This document shows positions 22,191-32,298 of a stretch of 64,000 nt of DNA, piece by piece. The notes under the pieces were generated by a model. It made no database searches. It was not told the DNA's origin and saw only the letters and a program-made list of their open reading frames with translations. Source of the stretch: Xenorhabdus sp. BG5 (GTDB taxonomy: Bacteria > Pseudomonadota > Gammaproteobacteria > Enterobacterales > Enterobacteriaceae); assembly GCF_015163665.1 (NCBI RefSeq), contig NZ_JADEUG010000001.1, positions 62,001 to 126,000 on the forward strand, given 5' to 3'. Each line of letters starts with the position of its first letter. The first letter of the stretch is position 1. The position numbers and the translations under genes were made by a program.

Positions 22191-23654
22191 CTATTCTGCA
22201 AGGCCATTATCAAGCAGGAATTGATGTAAGCTGGACTCTTTGTCGTTTAATTTGACTTTATCATTAGCATAGAGGAAGTTAAGGCCAATGATACCGTCTT
22301 TATCAGTCAGGATTTTGTATTTAATCCCTTGTTGAGTCATCATCTGAACTTGCTGTTCTGCCTGAGCTTCTGCGGCTGCTTTATCCTGACCATCTAACAT
22401 CGCTGACTGCGCAATAGATTCTATCAACATGGCTTTCGGTACATTAATGTGCAAAGACAATTCTTGAACCAGAGTACGAACCATTTCTTCCGGTCCCATA
22501 AGTTGCAATGCACTTTTATCTTCTGGGACATTTTGTAAGGAAAGGTTGAAATCCACTGAACTTTCACCTTTGCTGTTTCTCCAACTAAAAGGAGAAATGC
22601 TGAATTGTGGATTGTTATTCAGGAGGAGATGTAAGTTACTGAGGATCGCTAGGGAAGTCGTATCATAAGATACTTGCTCCGTAGTCAAGGCTGCCTCTGC
22701 CGCATCATTATAGGCTTGGGTAAATTTACGTACAGACTGGCCATCGAGTTTTTCCATACCCAGAGCTAACTTACCAGAGCCAAACTCTATATCCTTAATT
22801 TTTACACCATCAATGCTATAAACGATTTTGATGTTCAGATTGTCTTTATCCTCACCTAAATTGGATGTCACTTTCATTCCTTTAAGAGCCATATTTGGCT
22901 CATTAGGAATTCCATTCATGCTGAATTCGCCAATACTGTAGCTTTGATCTCCGGTATAGATATCGAATTTACCTTTTTTATTATCCCCTTTAAAATCAAT
23001 TTCTTTAAGTGAAATTGACTCTTTTTTGGCAGGATCACTGAAAGACAGTTCATCACTTTTGACTGTGAAGGAAAATTCACTTAGATCACGATTCACGTCA
23101 GCACTGATTTTTGCGCCTGAAAATGACAAAACCCGTTGGTCACCATTTTCAGTGGCTTCCGTATGATTAATAGGGATCAGCTCAATGTTAGCAGAGAGCG
23201 CACGGCTATAACTGACTTTAGCATTTAAGTTAAACAATGATTTTTCGTTTGTGATATTAAATAATTTTTTCAACGCATCATTTTTTTCTAGTTCTGCGTG
23301 GACAGAGGCCATTTGGGGTATCAAGTTGAATTTCTTCAAGTTAGAGAGGGGAAATGGCCCGTGATCAATTGTCGATTTGAAAATGATTTCTTCATTGGGT
23401 GGGATATCGGCATTTTTTACACCATTCTTGATGTTTAGGATCAAACGGACATCGGAGCTGAAAATACCTCGTTTGAAATCTTTTGCTTGCCATTCTATGC
23501 CACTTTCAGGAAACGATTTTACCAGTTCTGTGTTTGCCTGTTTTATAAAGCCATCTAAACGATCTTCAAGTTTCTTACCTGTATACCATGACGCTCCTGT
23601 CCATACAGCACCCAGAGCAACAACAACGCTTACTGCAACTAACGATTTTTTCAT
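22191..23654 (-). CDS. ydgA: YdgA family protein (DUF945)
   Basis: An envelope protein of 487 residues with an N-terminal membrane anchor or signal (LVAVSVVVALGAVWTGASWYTGKKLEDRLD) and a long, beta-rich periplasmic body typical of the YdgA/YihF DUF945 family. Family-like segments are YSRALSANIELIPINHTE and the Gln/Ala-rich part DGQDKAAAEAQAEQQVQMM near the C-terminus. It lies between manA and add in the same strand order as E. coli. Its molecular role is not established. Confidence 0.9.
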   Translation of the reverse strand: MKKSLVAVSVVVALGAVWTGASWYTGKKLEDRLDGFIKQANTELVKSFPESGIEWQAKDFKRGIFSSDVRLILNIKNGVKNADIPPNEEIIFKSTIDHGPFPLSNLKKFNLIPQMASVHAELEKNDALKKLFNITNEKSLFNLNAKVSYSRALSANIELIPINHTEATENGDQRVLSFSGAKISADVNRDLSEFSFTVKSDELSFSDPAKKESISLKEIDFKGDNKKGKFDIYTGDQSYSIGEFSMNGIPNEPNMALKGMKVTSNLGEDKDNLNIKIVYSIDGVKIKDIEFGSGKLALGMEKLDGQSVRKFTQAYNDAAEAALTTEQVSYDTTSLAILSNLHLLLNNNPQFSISPFSWRNSKGESSVDFNLSLQNVPEDKSALQLMGPEEMVRTLVQELSLHINVPKAMLIESIAQSAMLDGQDKAAAEAQAEQQVQMMTQQGIKYKILTDKDGIIGLNFLYANDKVKLNDKESSLHQFLLDNGLAE

Positions 23655-23780
23655 GTGGAAATCCCATCCTTTTAACGCGTATACATGGACGTATTATGCG
23701 TTTTGTATTTATGTCAAAATTCACTGAAAATATGATTAACAATCAATAAAAATAATCATAACCATATGAGTATAATAAAA

Positions 23781-24953
23781 TTAATTAGATACTCTGGCTA
23801 TTCTCCCCTTACCATAAACAGTTACGGCTTTTTCAATAGCAGGCAAGAAGATTGATTCACCTGAGAGTAATTTCAACTGCTGTTTATCAGTGCTGATCAC
23901 TGCTTGTCCTTCAACACAAAATAGAACCGATGCTGAATCATTTTCCAATGAGATTGGTTGTTCTGAAACAGAATAAACAGAAAAACAAAAATCATTAACA
24001 GGAACAGGGTAATTCAGCGCATCTTTTTCCGGTCTTGGTATGGTTAGCAAAGTATCGGCAGCTTTTGGAATAAAATCCAGATTAGCCATTAATTCAGGGA
24101 CATCAATATGTTTGCTGGTTAAGCCGGCACGCAACACATTGTCAGAATTGGCCATAACCTCCAAAGCGACGCCATCAAGATAGGCATGGGGAGTGCGGGC
24201 ATATAGGAACATCGCCTGGCCGGGTTCGAGTTCAACGACATTGAGCAAGAGTGGTGCAAACAGTCCATTATCATCGGGATAGAATGAGGTCATTTTTTTG
24301 ATGGTATCCCACGGTTCGCCCTGATGACAGTTTAATGCTGATTTTAAGACAGCCATCGCCAAATGTTTTTGTTCGCCTTGCATATTCAATAATTGTGAAA
24401 ACAGAAACGCCAGATTTTGTTCAGTTGGTTGCTGGAGGAATGTTTGAATATCTGGATGTGCGGCAGAAACATAATCCAATAATTGCGCTATCTCAGATAA
24501 AGGTCTAAAAGCATTTATGGCCTTGAATGGCGTCAGCGCATAGACCAATTCAGGTTTGTGATTATCATCTTTGTAGTTGCGTTGTGCTGAGTCTAACGGT
24601 ATCCCTTGTGCATTCTCTTTGGCAAAACCTATTTCTGCTGATGTTTTATCAGGGTGCACTTGAATAGACAGTGGTTGAGCTGCACATAATACTTTGAACA
24701 AGAAAGGCAAGCGCTGGAATTGCTTGGCTACTTTTTCCCCAAGGTATTTCTCTGGTTCTTTGTTGATCAAAGTATTCAAGGCGATAGTTTCACCCGTTTG
24801 AGGGTCTGTTACCAGTGAACTACATTTTGGATGTGCGCCCATCCATAGTTCTGCCATTGGCTGATTATCAGCGTTCTCGATACCATAAATATCCGTCAGA
24901 GCGGTTTTACTTCCCCAGTCATAACGTTGGATTTTGTTGGTCATTTTCAGCAT
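23781..24953 (-). CDS. manA: Mannose-6-phosphate isomerase (class I)
   Basis: Zinc-dependent isomerase interconverting mannose-6-P and fructose-6-P; it feeds GDP-mannose or allows mannose use. Zinc ligands are in QPLSIQVHPDK, KPELVYALTPF and TPHAYLDGVALEVMANSDNVLRAGLT. I chose the ATG at 24953 (MLKMTNKIQRYDWGSKTALTDIYG) with AGGAA upstream, giving 390 residues (391 in E. coli). It is divergent from fumC with about 170 bases between. Confidence 0.96.
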   Translation of the reverse strand: MLKMTNKIQRYDWGSKTALTDIYGIENADNQPMAELWMGAHPKCSSLVTDPQTGETIALNTLINKEPEKYLGEKVAKQFQRLPFLFKVLCAAQPLSIQVHPDKTSAEIGFAKENAQGIPLDSAQRNYKDDNHKPELVYALTPFKAINAFRPLSEIAQLLDYVSAAHPDIQTFLQQPTEQNLAFLFSQLLNMQGEQKHLAMAVLKSALNCHQGEPWDTIKKMTSFYPDDNGLFAPLLLNVVELEPGQAMFLYARTPHAYLDGVALEVMANSDNVLRAGLTSKHIDVPELMANLDFIPKAADTLLTIPRPEKDALNYPVPVNDFCFSVYSVSEQPISLENDSASVLFCVEGQAVISTDKQQLKLLSGESIFLPAIEKAVTVYGKGRIARVSN

Positions 24954-25125
24954 GGCGGAATTTCCTATAATAAAAAGTAACTTATTTATATGACAACAAT
25001 ACAATAAACACGGTTAGGTCGCATTATCGATAATAAATTTATGGCATGATAAGAAAATGCCGACTAATTTATCTGCAAAGTTTATTCCGGCGTATTCAAT
25101 TATTCTGTGTGCTAAGGAGATAGTA

Positions 25126-26520
25126 ATGGCAGCCACTCGCATTGAAAAAGACTCAATGGGACCTATCGAAGTACCTGCTGACCAATTATGGGGGGCGCAA
25201 ACTCAGCGCTCACTGGAGCATTTCCGCATTTCTCAGGAAAAAATGCCTGTTGCATTGATTCATGCCCTTGCATTGACTAAACAAGCAGCGGCCAGCGTTA
25301 ATATGGATCTGGGCCTTTTGCCTAAAGAGCGTGGCGAAGCAGTTATCGCGGCGGCGAAAGAGGTGTTAGAAGGCAAACACTCAACAGAATTCCCTCTTGC
25401 TATCTGGCAGACCGGTTCGGGAACTCAAAGCAACATGAATATGAATGAAGTGTTGGCGAACCGTGGTAGTGAGATCCTTGGTGGTAAAAGGGGCAATGAA
25501 CGTCTGATTCATCCTAATGATGATGTTAACAAGAGCCAAAGCTCTAATGACGTTTTCCCAACGGCCATGCATGTTGCAGCCGTTACTGCATTGCGTGAAC
25601 ACCTGTTACCAGAGTTAAAAGTACTCCAAAAAACTCTGGCAGATAAAGCGGAAGCATTTAAAGACATCGTAAAAATTGGCCGTACTCACTTACAAGATGC
25701 AACGCCATTGACTTTAGGCCAGGAAATTTCCGGCTGGGCAGCTATGTTGACGCATAACTTGAAACACATTGAAGAGAGTATTCCTCATGTGTGTGAACTG
25801 GCTCTGGGAGGAACTGCGGTAGGAACTGGTCTGAATACCCACCCTGAATATGCTGTTCGTGTTGCACAGAAAATTGCTGAATTATCGGGTCATCCTTTTG
25901 TCACTTCGCCAAATAAATTTGAAGCGTTGGCAACTTGTGACGCGCTGGTTCATTCACACGGTGCATTGAAAGGTTTGGCTGCATCATTGATGAAGATTGC
26001 TAACGATGTTCGTTGGTTGGCCTCTGGCCCTCGTTGTGGTATTGGTGAAATTTCCATTCCTGAAAATGAGCCAGGCAGCTCTATCATGCCAGGCAAAGTG
26101 AACCCAACTCAGTGTGAAGCGATGACCATGTTATGCGCTCAAGTGATGGGTAATGATGTGGCAATTAACATTGGTGGTTCGTCTGGTAACTTTGAACTGA
26201 ACGTATTCCGCCCAATGGTTATTCATAACTTCCTGCAATCCGTTCGTGTGCTGGCGGATGGTATGCGTAGTTTCAATGAGCATTGTGCTATTGGTATTGA
26301 ACCTAATCGTGATCGCATCACCCAATTGCTGAATGAATCACTGATGCTGGTAACGGCATTAAATACTCATATTGGTTACGACAAGGCTGCTGAAATTGCT
26401 AAAAAAGCGCATAAAGAAGGCCTGACGCTGAAACAGTCAGCACTCCAGTTAGGGTATTTAACTGAAACTGAATTTGATGCGTGGGTTCGTCCAGAAGATA
26501 TGGTTGGCAGTATGAAGTAA
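25126..26520 (+). CDS. fumC: Fumarate hydratase class II
   Basis: Iron-independent fumarase interconverting fumarate and malate. The aspartase/fumarase signature [16 protein letters not shown] is intact, with the catalytic histidine region [17 protein letters not shown] chose the ATG at 25126 ([29 protein letters not shown]), preceded by AAGGAG and giving 464 residues; the longer frame from 25057 is not supported. Confidence 0.97.
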   Translation: MAATRIEKDSMGPIEVPADQLWGAQTQRSLEHFRISQEKMPVALIHALALTKQAAASVNMDLGLLPKERGEAVIAAAKEVLEGKHSTEFPLAIWQTGSGTQSNMNMNEVLANRGSEILGGKRGNERLIHPNDDVNKSQSSNDVFPTAMHVAAVTALREHLLPELKVLQKTLADKAEAFKDIVKIGRTHLQDATPLTLGQEISGWAAMLTHNLKHIEESIPHVCELALGGTAVGTGLNTHPEYAVRVAQKIAELSGHPFVTSPNKFEALATCDALVHSHGALKGLAASLMKIANDVRWLASGPRCGIGEISIPENEPGSSIMPGKVNPTQCEAMTMLCAQVMGNDVAINIGGSSGNFELNVFRPMVIHNFLQSVRVLADGMRSFNEHCAIGIEPNRDRITQLLNESLMLVTALNTHIGYDKAAEIAKKAHKEGLTLKQSALQLGYLTETEFDAWVRPEDMVGSMK

Positions 26521-26551
26521 TGCTTACTCTATAAGCACATAAGCAAAAATG

Positions 26552-26586
26552 AAAAAACCGGAAAGCATTTACTCCGGTTTTTTATT
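26552..26586. terminator. Rho-independent terminator fumC/tus
   Basis: An 11-bp stem, AAAAAACCGGA with TCCGGTTTTTT, is flanked by A and T tracts. It sits between the convergent fumC and tus genes and can act in both directions. Confidence 0.85.
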
Positions 26587-26588
26587 TC

Positions 26589-27515
26589 TCAAATTTCTTT
26601 GTAGAGATGTAAGCGGGGAATGACCAACTCAAGTGGCTTCGCTTTGGGCTTATACTTATGTTTAATTGCGTTGGCATTGTAGTTAGACAAAGTGCCGAGT
26701 TTGGGTTTGATTTCACTTTCTTCTGTGTAGAAAACAATCACAGGAACCGGACAAGCATATTGGATTTGCTTTTGTATTTCTGAATACCATACACGAGTAA
26801 TAGGTTGTACTTTTACTGGTCGTTTAATTTTCAATACCACATCATCGGGTAATTTTTTAATATCTGTAATCTCCAATGCCACCAATGCTGCCCATTGATC
26901 ATAGGAGTAGGGTGGGACTGCTCTGCCCGCATTGTAGCTTTTCTCCAGCCTTTCCAAAATTTGTTGTTTGGTGACTTTATTAATGATGTTCTTATTAGCC
27001 CAGCCAAAATTAATGGAATCAGGGTTTAATAGAGGTGTGATAGAGCGATAGGCATTCAGGGTAATAAGGCCGCGCAAATGATCATGAACAAATTCAAATC
27101 GTTGTTCTTTACTGATACCTGATTCTTTGGTAACGATATTTTCTAACTCTATTTTTAATTGGTTTACTTCATTAATGACTTCCATGGCTTCTTTATATTG
27201 CTGGTGGTTAACAGCAAAACACAAGGCTCCAGGCAGGCGGCTCGCAGCTTTACTGCTGACATTAGGATTATTATGATGTATGAATAGCTTCTGATAGAAG
27301 TGTAAACCTACATTGAGCGCTTCATTTCCCTGTAGCTGATTGACCATAATTTCAGTTATTTGTTCATGTTCTTCACCTTTTTCAATTTTCGGTAATTCAA
27401 ATACCCGTGCATCAATAAGCTGATAACTCATTAACAACTCAACCAGTGAAGATAGCTTTTCTTCTTGTTTTTTAAAGCAATTTGTAAGTAATTCTATTGA
27501 AAAATACTTATTCAT
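26589..27515 (-). CDS. tus: DNA replication terminus site-binding protein Tus
   Basis: Binds Ter sites and arrests replication forks from one direction by blocking DnaB helicase. The 308 residues keep the E. coli Tus signatures SSKAASRLPGALCFAV, HLRGLITLNAYRSIT, FGWANKNII, LKIKRPVKVQPITRVWYSEIQKQIQYACPVPVI and HKYKPKAKPLELVIPRLHLY. I chose the ATG at 27515 (MNKYFSIELL); an in-frame ATG four codons upstream is possible. A Ter site lies about 50 bases upstream on the same strand, as at E. coli TerB, implying autorepression. Confidence 0.95.
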   Translation of the reverse strand: MNKYFSIELLTNCFKKQEEKLSSLVELLMSYQLIDARVFELPKIEKGEEHEQITEIMVNQLQGNEALNVGLHFYQKLFIHHNNPNVSSKAASRLPGALCFAVNHQQYKEAMEVINEVNQLKIELENIVTKESGISKEQRFEFVHDHLRGLITLNAYRSITPLLNPDSINFGWANKNIINKVTKQQILERLEKSYNAGRAVPPYSYDQWAALVALEITDIKKLPDDVVLKIKRPVKVQPITRVWYSEIQKQIQYACPVPVIVFYTEESEIKPKLGTLSNYNANAIKHKYKPKAKPLELVIPRLHLYKEI

Positions 27516-27528
27516 GATAATTTTCAAC

Positions 27529-27556
27529 CATCGACGATGTTACATCGACGATGTTA
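27529..27556. repeat. 14-bp perfect tandem duplication in the tus leader
   Basis: CATCGACGATGTTA occurs twice with no gap, between the tus start codon and the Ter site. The unit contains the near-palindrome ATCGACGAT. Confidence 0.85.
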
Positions 27557-27563
27557 CTGAGCT

Positions 27564-27586
27564 ATATTTAGTTACAACATACTTTT
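27564..27586 (-). promoter_or_regulatory. Replication terminator (Ter) site 2, tus operator
   Basis: The minus strand carries GTATGTTGTAACTAAA, identical to the E. coli TerB core. Its position immediately upstream of tus in the same orientation reproduces the TerB-tus arrangement. Tus binding here should repress tus and block leftward forks. Confidence 0.93.
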
Positions 27587-27753
27587 AGTATAAAATCAAC
27601 CCACAAAAAAATCCACAACTCACTACTCCAAAAACTAACTAAAAAAGAAAACACCTATTGCGAAATAATTTAGCATTGTGATAAAAAACAAATAACACAT
27701 TAATTGAAAATTAGATGATTGATAGAGTGGGTCATACACCAAGGTTGTAAAAT

Positions 27754-28386
27754 ATGAAAAGATTAGTTAAACCAGTAAATTCCTTTAAGAAAGTGATCGA
27801 TGCATTGTTACCACACTCCGAATTGATCACAGCTGATTTATCAACACAAGGAAAAGTAATTAAAATAGAAAATGAATTTGCTAAGTTTTTTTTATTAGAG
27901 AAAGGATATATCAATATGCGCAGAATCAACGACAATTTAATCATTGCTACACTTTTTTCACCCTACATTATCGGTTTATCTTTCTATTCTGGAGCGGAAA
28001 TCTATTATTCCATTGAGCTAGGGGAAAATTGTAAACTTTATCAAATTCCTCGAGTTAGTGCATTGAATGCCATAAAAAAGCATGATCTCTATAGAGAGTG
28101 GATGAGAATAATTTCCTATAAAATATCTTTCTTATATGCCAGGGATATTAGTCTCTTCCGTCATGGAAATAGGGAAGTCGTGTGTAGTTTGTTATCTCGC
28201 CTGATGACCTTGCCGGCAGAATTCAGAGAAAACATTACGACAATTAAATATATAGAACAAAGATGCACACTTTCACGCAGTTGTATACAACGTGTTTTAT
28301 TCGCTCTAAAAAAAGAAGGATGTATTGAAATTATTGATGGATATTTAACAAAAGTTTTAGTGCTACCGATTGAATCCTATTATTAA
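27754..28386 (+). CDS. IprA-like (Crp/Fnr-fold) transcriptional regulator
   Basis: The 210 residues resemble E. coli YaiV/IprA. An N-terminal cyclic-nucleotide-binding-like barrel (KVIKIENEFAKFFLLEKGYINMRRI...IATLFSPYIIGL) is followed by a C-terminal winged helix-turn-helix (IKYIEQRCTLSRSCIQRVLFALKKEGCIEII). The cAMP-contact residues of true Crp are not visible, so no effector is predicted. The gene is AT-rich and isolated, with a spacious AT-rich promoter. Its targets are unknown. Confidence 0.72.
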   Translation: MKRLVKPVNSFKKVIDALLPHSELITADLSTQGKVIKIENEFAKFFLLEKGYINMRRINDNLIIATLFSPYIIGLSFYSGAEIYYSIELGENCKLYQIPRVSALNAIKKHDLYREWMRIISYKISFLYARDISLFRHGNREVVCSLLSRLMTLPAEFRENITTIKYIEQRCTLSRSCIQRVLFALKKEGCIEIIDGYLTKVLVLPIESYY

Positions 28387-28500
28387 AAAATATTTCAGGT
28401 ATCAGATAAGCAATGAATAATTCAGAATGTTTTAAATGTATTGCTTAAAGAAGCCGACATTGATTATTTAAATCAAATTGATGCCGGCCGCTATATTCTA

Positions 28501-29775
28501 TTATTTTGGTAATTTATTGAGTCTTAAGCCTAAATAAATAGCAATTATCATTAATAATGAAATAAATGCAGCAACGCCGTTCCATGCAAAATAGGACCAG
28601 AATATTCCACCTAATGTCCCAGCAATACTGGAACCAGAGTAATAACAGAATAAATAGAGTGATGAAGCTTGTGCTTTGGCGCGCTTGGCTCTCTGTCCTA
28701 TCCATCCACTAGCAACTGCATGAGCGGCAAAGAAGCCTGTTGTCAATATCATTACTCCCAATATTACTGCCCAGATAGGGGAGAATAGGGTGATTAAGCA
28801 ACCTATTAGCATCATACTAATAGCTGCCAGCAATACTTTTCCTCTTCCATGCTTGCTTATTAATCTGCCGGCTTTAGTTGCACTGTAAGTTCCTGTTAAA
28901 TAGACGACAGATAGCAAACCAACAATAGTCTGGCTTAAATGATAAGGTGCTTCTAATAATCGATAACCAATGTAATTAAACATAGTGACAAAACTTCCCA
29001 TAAGCAGAAAAGCTTCGGCAAATAGCAGAGGAAGACCTTGATCACGGAGATGTAGCTTCAAATTGATGAGTAATGATTTAGGTCTTAATGAGCTGGATTT
29101 AAAGTGCCTGGATTCCGGTAACATTTTCCAAAACGCAATGGCGGAGATTAAAGCAAATGTACCAAGTAAGATAACGGCGATCCGCCATGAATAGTGATCA
29201 GCGATCACACCAGTAATTAAACGTCCGCTCATTCCCCCTATTGAATTACCGCTGATATAGAGGCCAATAGATAAGGTTACATAACTAGGATGGATCTCTT
29301 CACTTAAATAAGTCATCGCGACAGCGGCAACACCACTTAATGATAAACCCACTAGTGCGCGCATAAACAAAATCCCATGCCAACTTGTTACGACAGAGCT
29401 TAAGAGAGTAAAAATGGCGGTGGCAATAAGTGATACTACCATGACATGTTTACGACCAAGTGCATCGGATAAAGGACCAGTTATCAATAGACCGAGAGAT
29501 AACATTCCGGTGGAAAGGGATAAAGCCAAACTACTATTGGCTGGCGAGATGTCAAATTCATCTGACAAAATTGGCAAAATGGGTTGAACAAAATAGAGTA
29601 ACGCAAATGTTGCCAGCCCTACGGCAAAGAACGAGAAAGTGACTCGCAGGTATACAGCATCTTCACGTTGAATGTAAGGCTGTTTACTTTTATGTCCTTG
29701 ATTAATCGTGTTTTCAACATCTCTTTCGACGCCAGAGACTGCTGATTTTTCACTGACGCTTTGGATTGTATTCAC
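28501..29775 (-). CDS. ynfM: MFS transporter YnfM
   Basis: Major-facilitator permease of 424 residues with 12 predicted helices, very similar to E. coli YnfM. Matching segments include FALLYFVQPILPILSDEFDISPANSSLALSLSTG, GPLSDALGRKHVMV, MTYLSEEIHPSYVTLSIGLYISGNSIGGMSGRL and SGWIGQRAKRAKAQASSLYLFCYY. Arabinose or drug efflux has been suggested for the family, but the substrate is uncertain. It is divergent from its LysR gene ynfL with 132 bases between. Confidence 0.92.
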   Translation of the reverse strand: MNTIQSVSEKSAVSGVERDVENTINQGHKSKQPYIQREDAVYLRVTFSFFAVGLATFALLYFVQPILPILSDEFDISPANSSLALSLSTGMLSLGLLITGPLSDALGRKHVMVVSLIATAIFTLLSSVVTSWHGILFMRALVGLSLSGVAAVAMTYLSEEIHPSYVTLSIGLYISGNSIGGMSGRLITGVIADHYSWRIAVILLGTFALISAIAFWKMLPESRHFKSSSLRPKSLLINLKLHLRDQGLPLLFAEAFLLMGSFVTMFNYIGYRLLEAPYHLSQTIVGLLSVVYLTGTYSATKAGRLISKHGRGKVLLAAISMMLIGCLITLFSPIWAVILGVMILTTGFFAAHAVASGWIGQRAKRAKAQASSLYLFCYYSGSSIAGTLGGIFWSYFAWNGVAAFISLLMIIAIYLGLRLNKLPK

Positions 29776-29907
29776 GCTACTTCCTTATCTAGGTAAAACA
29801 AACGTTAATTACTTGATGTAGATCAAGGATAGAAATTCATGAATATTTTGTCTAATATATTAATCATTAAAAATGATATCTTTAAAATATCAATAGGGTA
29901 ATAAATA

Positions 29908-30828
29908 ATGACTACTAATATTGAACTCAGACACTTGCGTTACTTCATTGCTGTAGCAGAAGAGCTGCATTTTGGACGAGCAGCAGAACGATTGAATATT
30001 TCACAACCACCATTAAGCCAGCAGATCCAAGCGCTGGAAGCGAATATAAATGCCCAATTACTGGTGCGTAATAACAGAAATGTTAATTTAACACCTGCCG
30101 GACATATGTTTCTTCAGGAAGCCTATCAAATCATTTCCCAAGTTGATGCTGCAGCAACCAAAGCTGCCAGAATGCAGCAAGGGGAGTTAGGGGAGATATC
30201 GATTGGCTTTACATCCACCACACCTTTTATGCAAAAAGTAACACTGAGTTTACGTCAATTCCGGGAACGTTATCCTGATGTCGCCATCCATATGCATCAA
30301 ATGAATACTAAACAACAAATAGCGCCTTTGCAGACAGGCAGAATCGATATAGGGATTATGCGTAATACATCATTGCCCGATAACCTGGAACATCAGTTAC
30401 TCTTCCGCGAGCGTTTTATGTTGGCTGTATATGATGATCATCCTCTGCTGAAGTACGCTAATGAAGGTGTTAATTTGGAAATCCTATCTGATTATCCACT
30501 GGTGTTTTTTGAGCGCGATGTAGGAACGGCACTGTATGATGAAATTATTTCCTTATTGGCTAATGTGGGAGTGGTTCCAACGATTTCTCAGGAAGCAGGG
30601 GAAGCCATGACGATATTAGGATTAGTCGCTGCGGGATTAGGGGTAAGTATTATTACGGAGTCGTTTACCCGAATGAAACTGGATGGAGTTCAATATCTGC
30701 CTTTAGCAAACAATCCTGCTTACTCCGAAGTTTGGCTGGTTAAACATAAAAATTACAATAACAGTGCTGCGGCAGATCGGTTAACTCATCTCCTGATTTC
30801 AAATATTGTGGATGAAGCTAATAGATGA
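29908..30828 (+). CDS. ynfL: LysR-family regulator YnfL
   Basis: LysR regulator of 306 residues. The N-terminal winged HTH (ELRHLRYFIAVAEELHFGRAAERLNISQPPLSQQIQALE) and the effector domain (GEISIGFTSTTPFMQKV; EAGEAMTILGLVAAGLGVSI) align with E. coli YnfL. The divergent arrangement with ynfM is conserved with E. coli, so it probably controls ynfM. The inducer is unknown. Confidence 0.92.
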   Translation: MTTNIELRHLRYFIAVAEELHFGRAAERLNISQPPLSQQIQALEANINAQLLVRNNRNVNLTPAGHMFLQEAYQIISQVDAAATKAARMQQGELGEISIGFTSTTPFMQKVTLSLRQFRERYPDVAIHMHQMNTKQQIAPLQTGRIDIGIMRNTSLPDNLEHQLLFRERFMLAVYDDHPLLKYANEGVNLEILSDYPLVFFERDVGTALYDEIISLLANVGVVPTISQEAGEAMTILGLVAAGLGVSIITESFTRMKLDGVQYLPLANNPAYSEVWLVKHKNYNNSAAADRLTHLLISNIVDEANR

Positions 30829-30970
30829 AATTGTTCATCAAAAGTAATAATCACGATAAGTTCGTGTGAAAGATCACATTTCTACCTTAAACGGATATCT
30901 TCTCATTTAAACAGAGACATAATCGTTATTATTAATTTTTTAGCGACGTGAATTAAATGCAGGAGGCGAG

Positions 30971-32170
30971 GTGAGTGTTGATATTCAACCAAGTCATATT
31001 GATCAAATCAAACAGACCAACATTGGGTTGGTTTATCGATTAATTGATCAATATGGGCCTATCTCACGTATTGCTCTTTCCAAAAAAGCTCAATTGGCAC
31101 CAGCCAGCATTACTAAAATCACGCGGGAACTCATTGATGCACATTTAGTGAAAGAAACTGAATTCCCTGACCTCGGTTTCAGAGGACGTCCTGCTGTTGG
31201 ACTGAAAGTAGATAGTGAAGGGTGGCAATTTTTATGTATTCGCATTGACGAAGGGCATATTGTCATTGGGCTTCGTGACTTGAGCAGTAATCTCGTCGTT
31301 GAAAAGCAATCAGTATTCTCTGTGCCTCAGAATTGCTCTTTCTTAGATTGTGTCGTCAATGAGATTGATAACTTCTTTTTGTGTCATCAATTTTCCCTGG
31401 AACGCTTAACAGCAATCAGCATTACTATCAATGCGATAGTAGATCCGGTTAATGGGATTATCCATAGTTCACCATACTACGATATCCACGATCTTCCTCT
31501 GGGAAAATTTTTACACCAACGCACAGGACTGCCAATTTTTCTGCAACATGGCATAGCCGCATGGACAATTGCAGAGTCTTTATATGGGGCAGGGAAAAAC
31601 TACCAGAATCTTATCCAGATTGTTATAGATGACAATGTTGGCGCAGGAATTATGACTGCGGGGCAAATGCTCCATGCAGGAAACCACAGTGTCGTAGAAA
31701 TTGGGCACATTCAAATCGAATCCAATGGCGAACATTGTTACTGTGGTAATATCGGTTGTCTTGAAACGGTGGTGGGTATCAAAAAAATTTTGCAAAAATT
31801 TCACTCCCAGACGGAAAGACAATCTGGCACCTTGACAATTGATTCACTTTGTCAGGCAGCTATAGAGGGTGATCCACGGGCAACAGAAATCGTTTGTGAT
31901 GCAGGAGAACGAATTGGGCGCATCATGGCGATTATGGTCAATATCTTTAACCCCGAAAGGATCTTGATTGGTTCGCCGCTGAACAGCATTAAACACATTC
32001 TCTATCCTGCTATTCAACAGCATATAGCACAACGTTCACTTCCTGGCTATAGCCAACAAGTTGATATTATGGCTACCCAATTTGACAATACAGGCACATT
32101 ACCTGCGGCAGCCTTAATTAAACAAGCATTGTATAACGGTGAATTACTGCTCGAGCTCATGCAAGGATAA
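30971..32170 (+). CDS. dgsA: Transcriptional repressor Mlc (ROK family)
   Basis: Global repressor of PTS sugar genes (ptsG, mal, man), relieved when it is captured by dephosphorylated EIICB-Glc. The N-terminal HTH is SHIDQIKQTNIGLVYRLIDQYGPISRIALSKKAQLAPASITKITREL. The ROK domain carries the zinc site HCYCGNIGCLETVV. The start is a GTG with AGGAGGCGAGG immediately upstream. At 399 residues it is close to E. coli Mlc (406). In E. coli, too, dgsA lies near a bioD paralogue and ynfL/ynfM. Confidence 0.95.
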   Translation: MSVDIQPSHIDQIKQTNIGLVYRLIDQYGPISRIALSKKAQLAPASITKITRELIDAHLVKETEFPDLGFRGRPAVGLKVDSEGWQFLCIRIDEGHIVIGLRDLSSNLVVEKQSVFSVPQNCSFLDCVVNEIDNFFLCHQFSLERLTAISITINAIVDPVNGIIHSSPYYDIHDLPLGKFLHQRTGLPIFLQHGIAAWTIAESLYGAGKNYQNLIQIVIDDNVGAGIMTAGQMLHAGNHSVVEIGHIQIESNGEHCYCGNIGCLETVVGIKKILQKFHSQTERQSGTLTIDSLCQAAIEGDPRATEIVCDAGERIGRIMAIMVNIFNPERILIGSPLNSIKHILYPAIQQHIAQRSLPGYSQQVDIMATQFDNTGTLPAAALIKQALYNGELLLELMQG

Positions 32171-32298
32171 TACTCATCACACAAAACATTGAGCTAACGC
32201 AACCCCTATCTTAAACACATCTCCTACACTCTAACCTTGCTCGTTAAAGAGAGTAAGTAACCGGTCAACCTATTCTGTTATTACGGAAAAATGAATTT

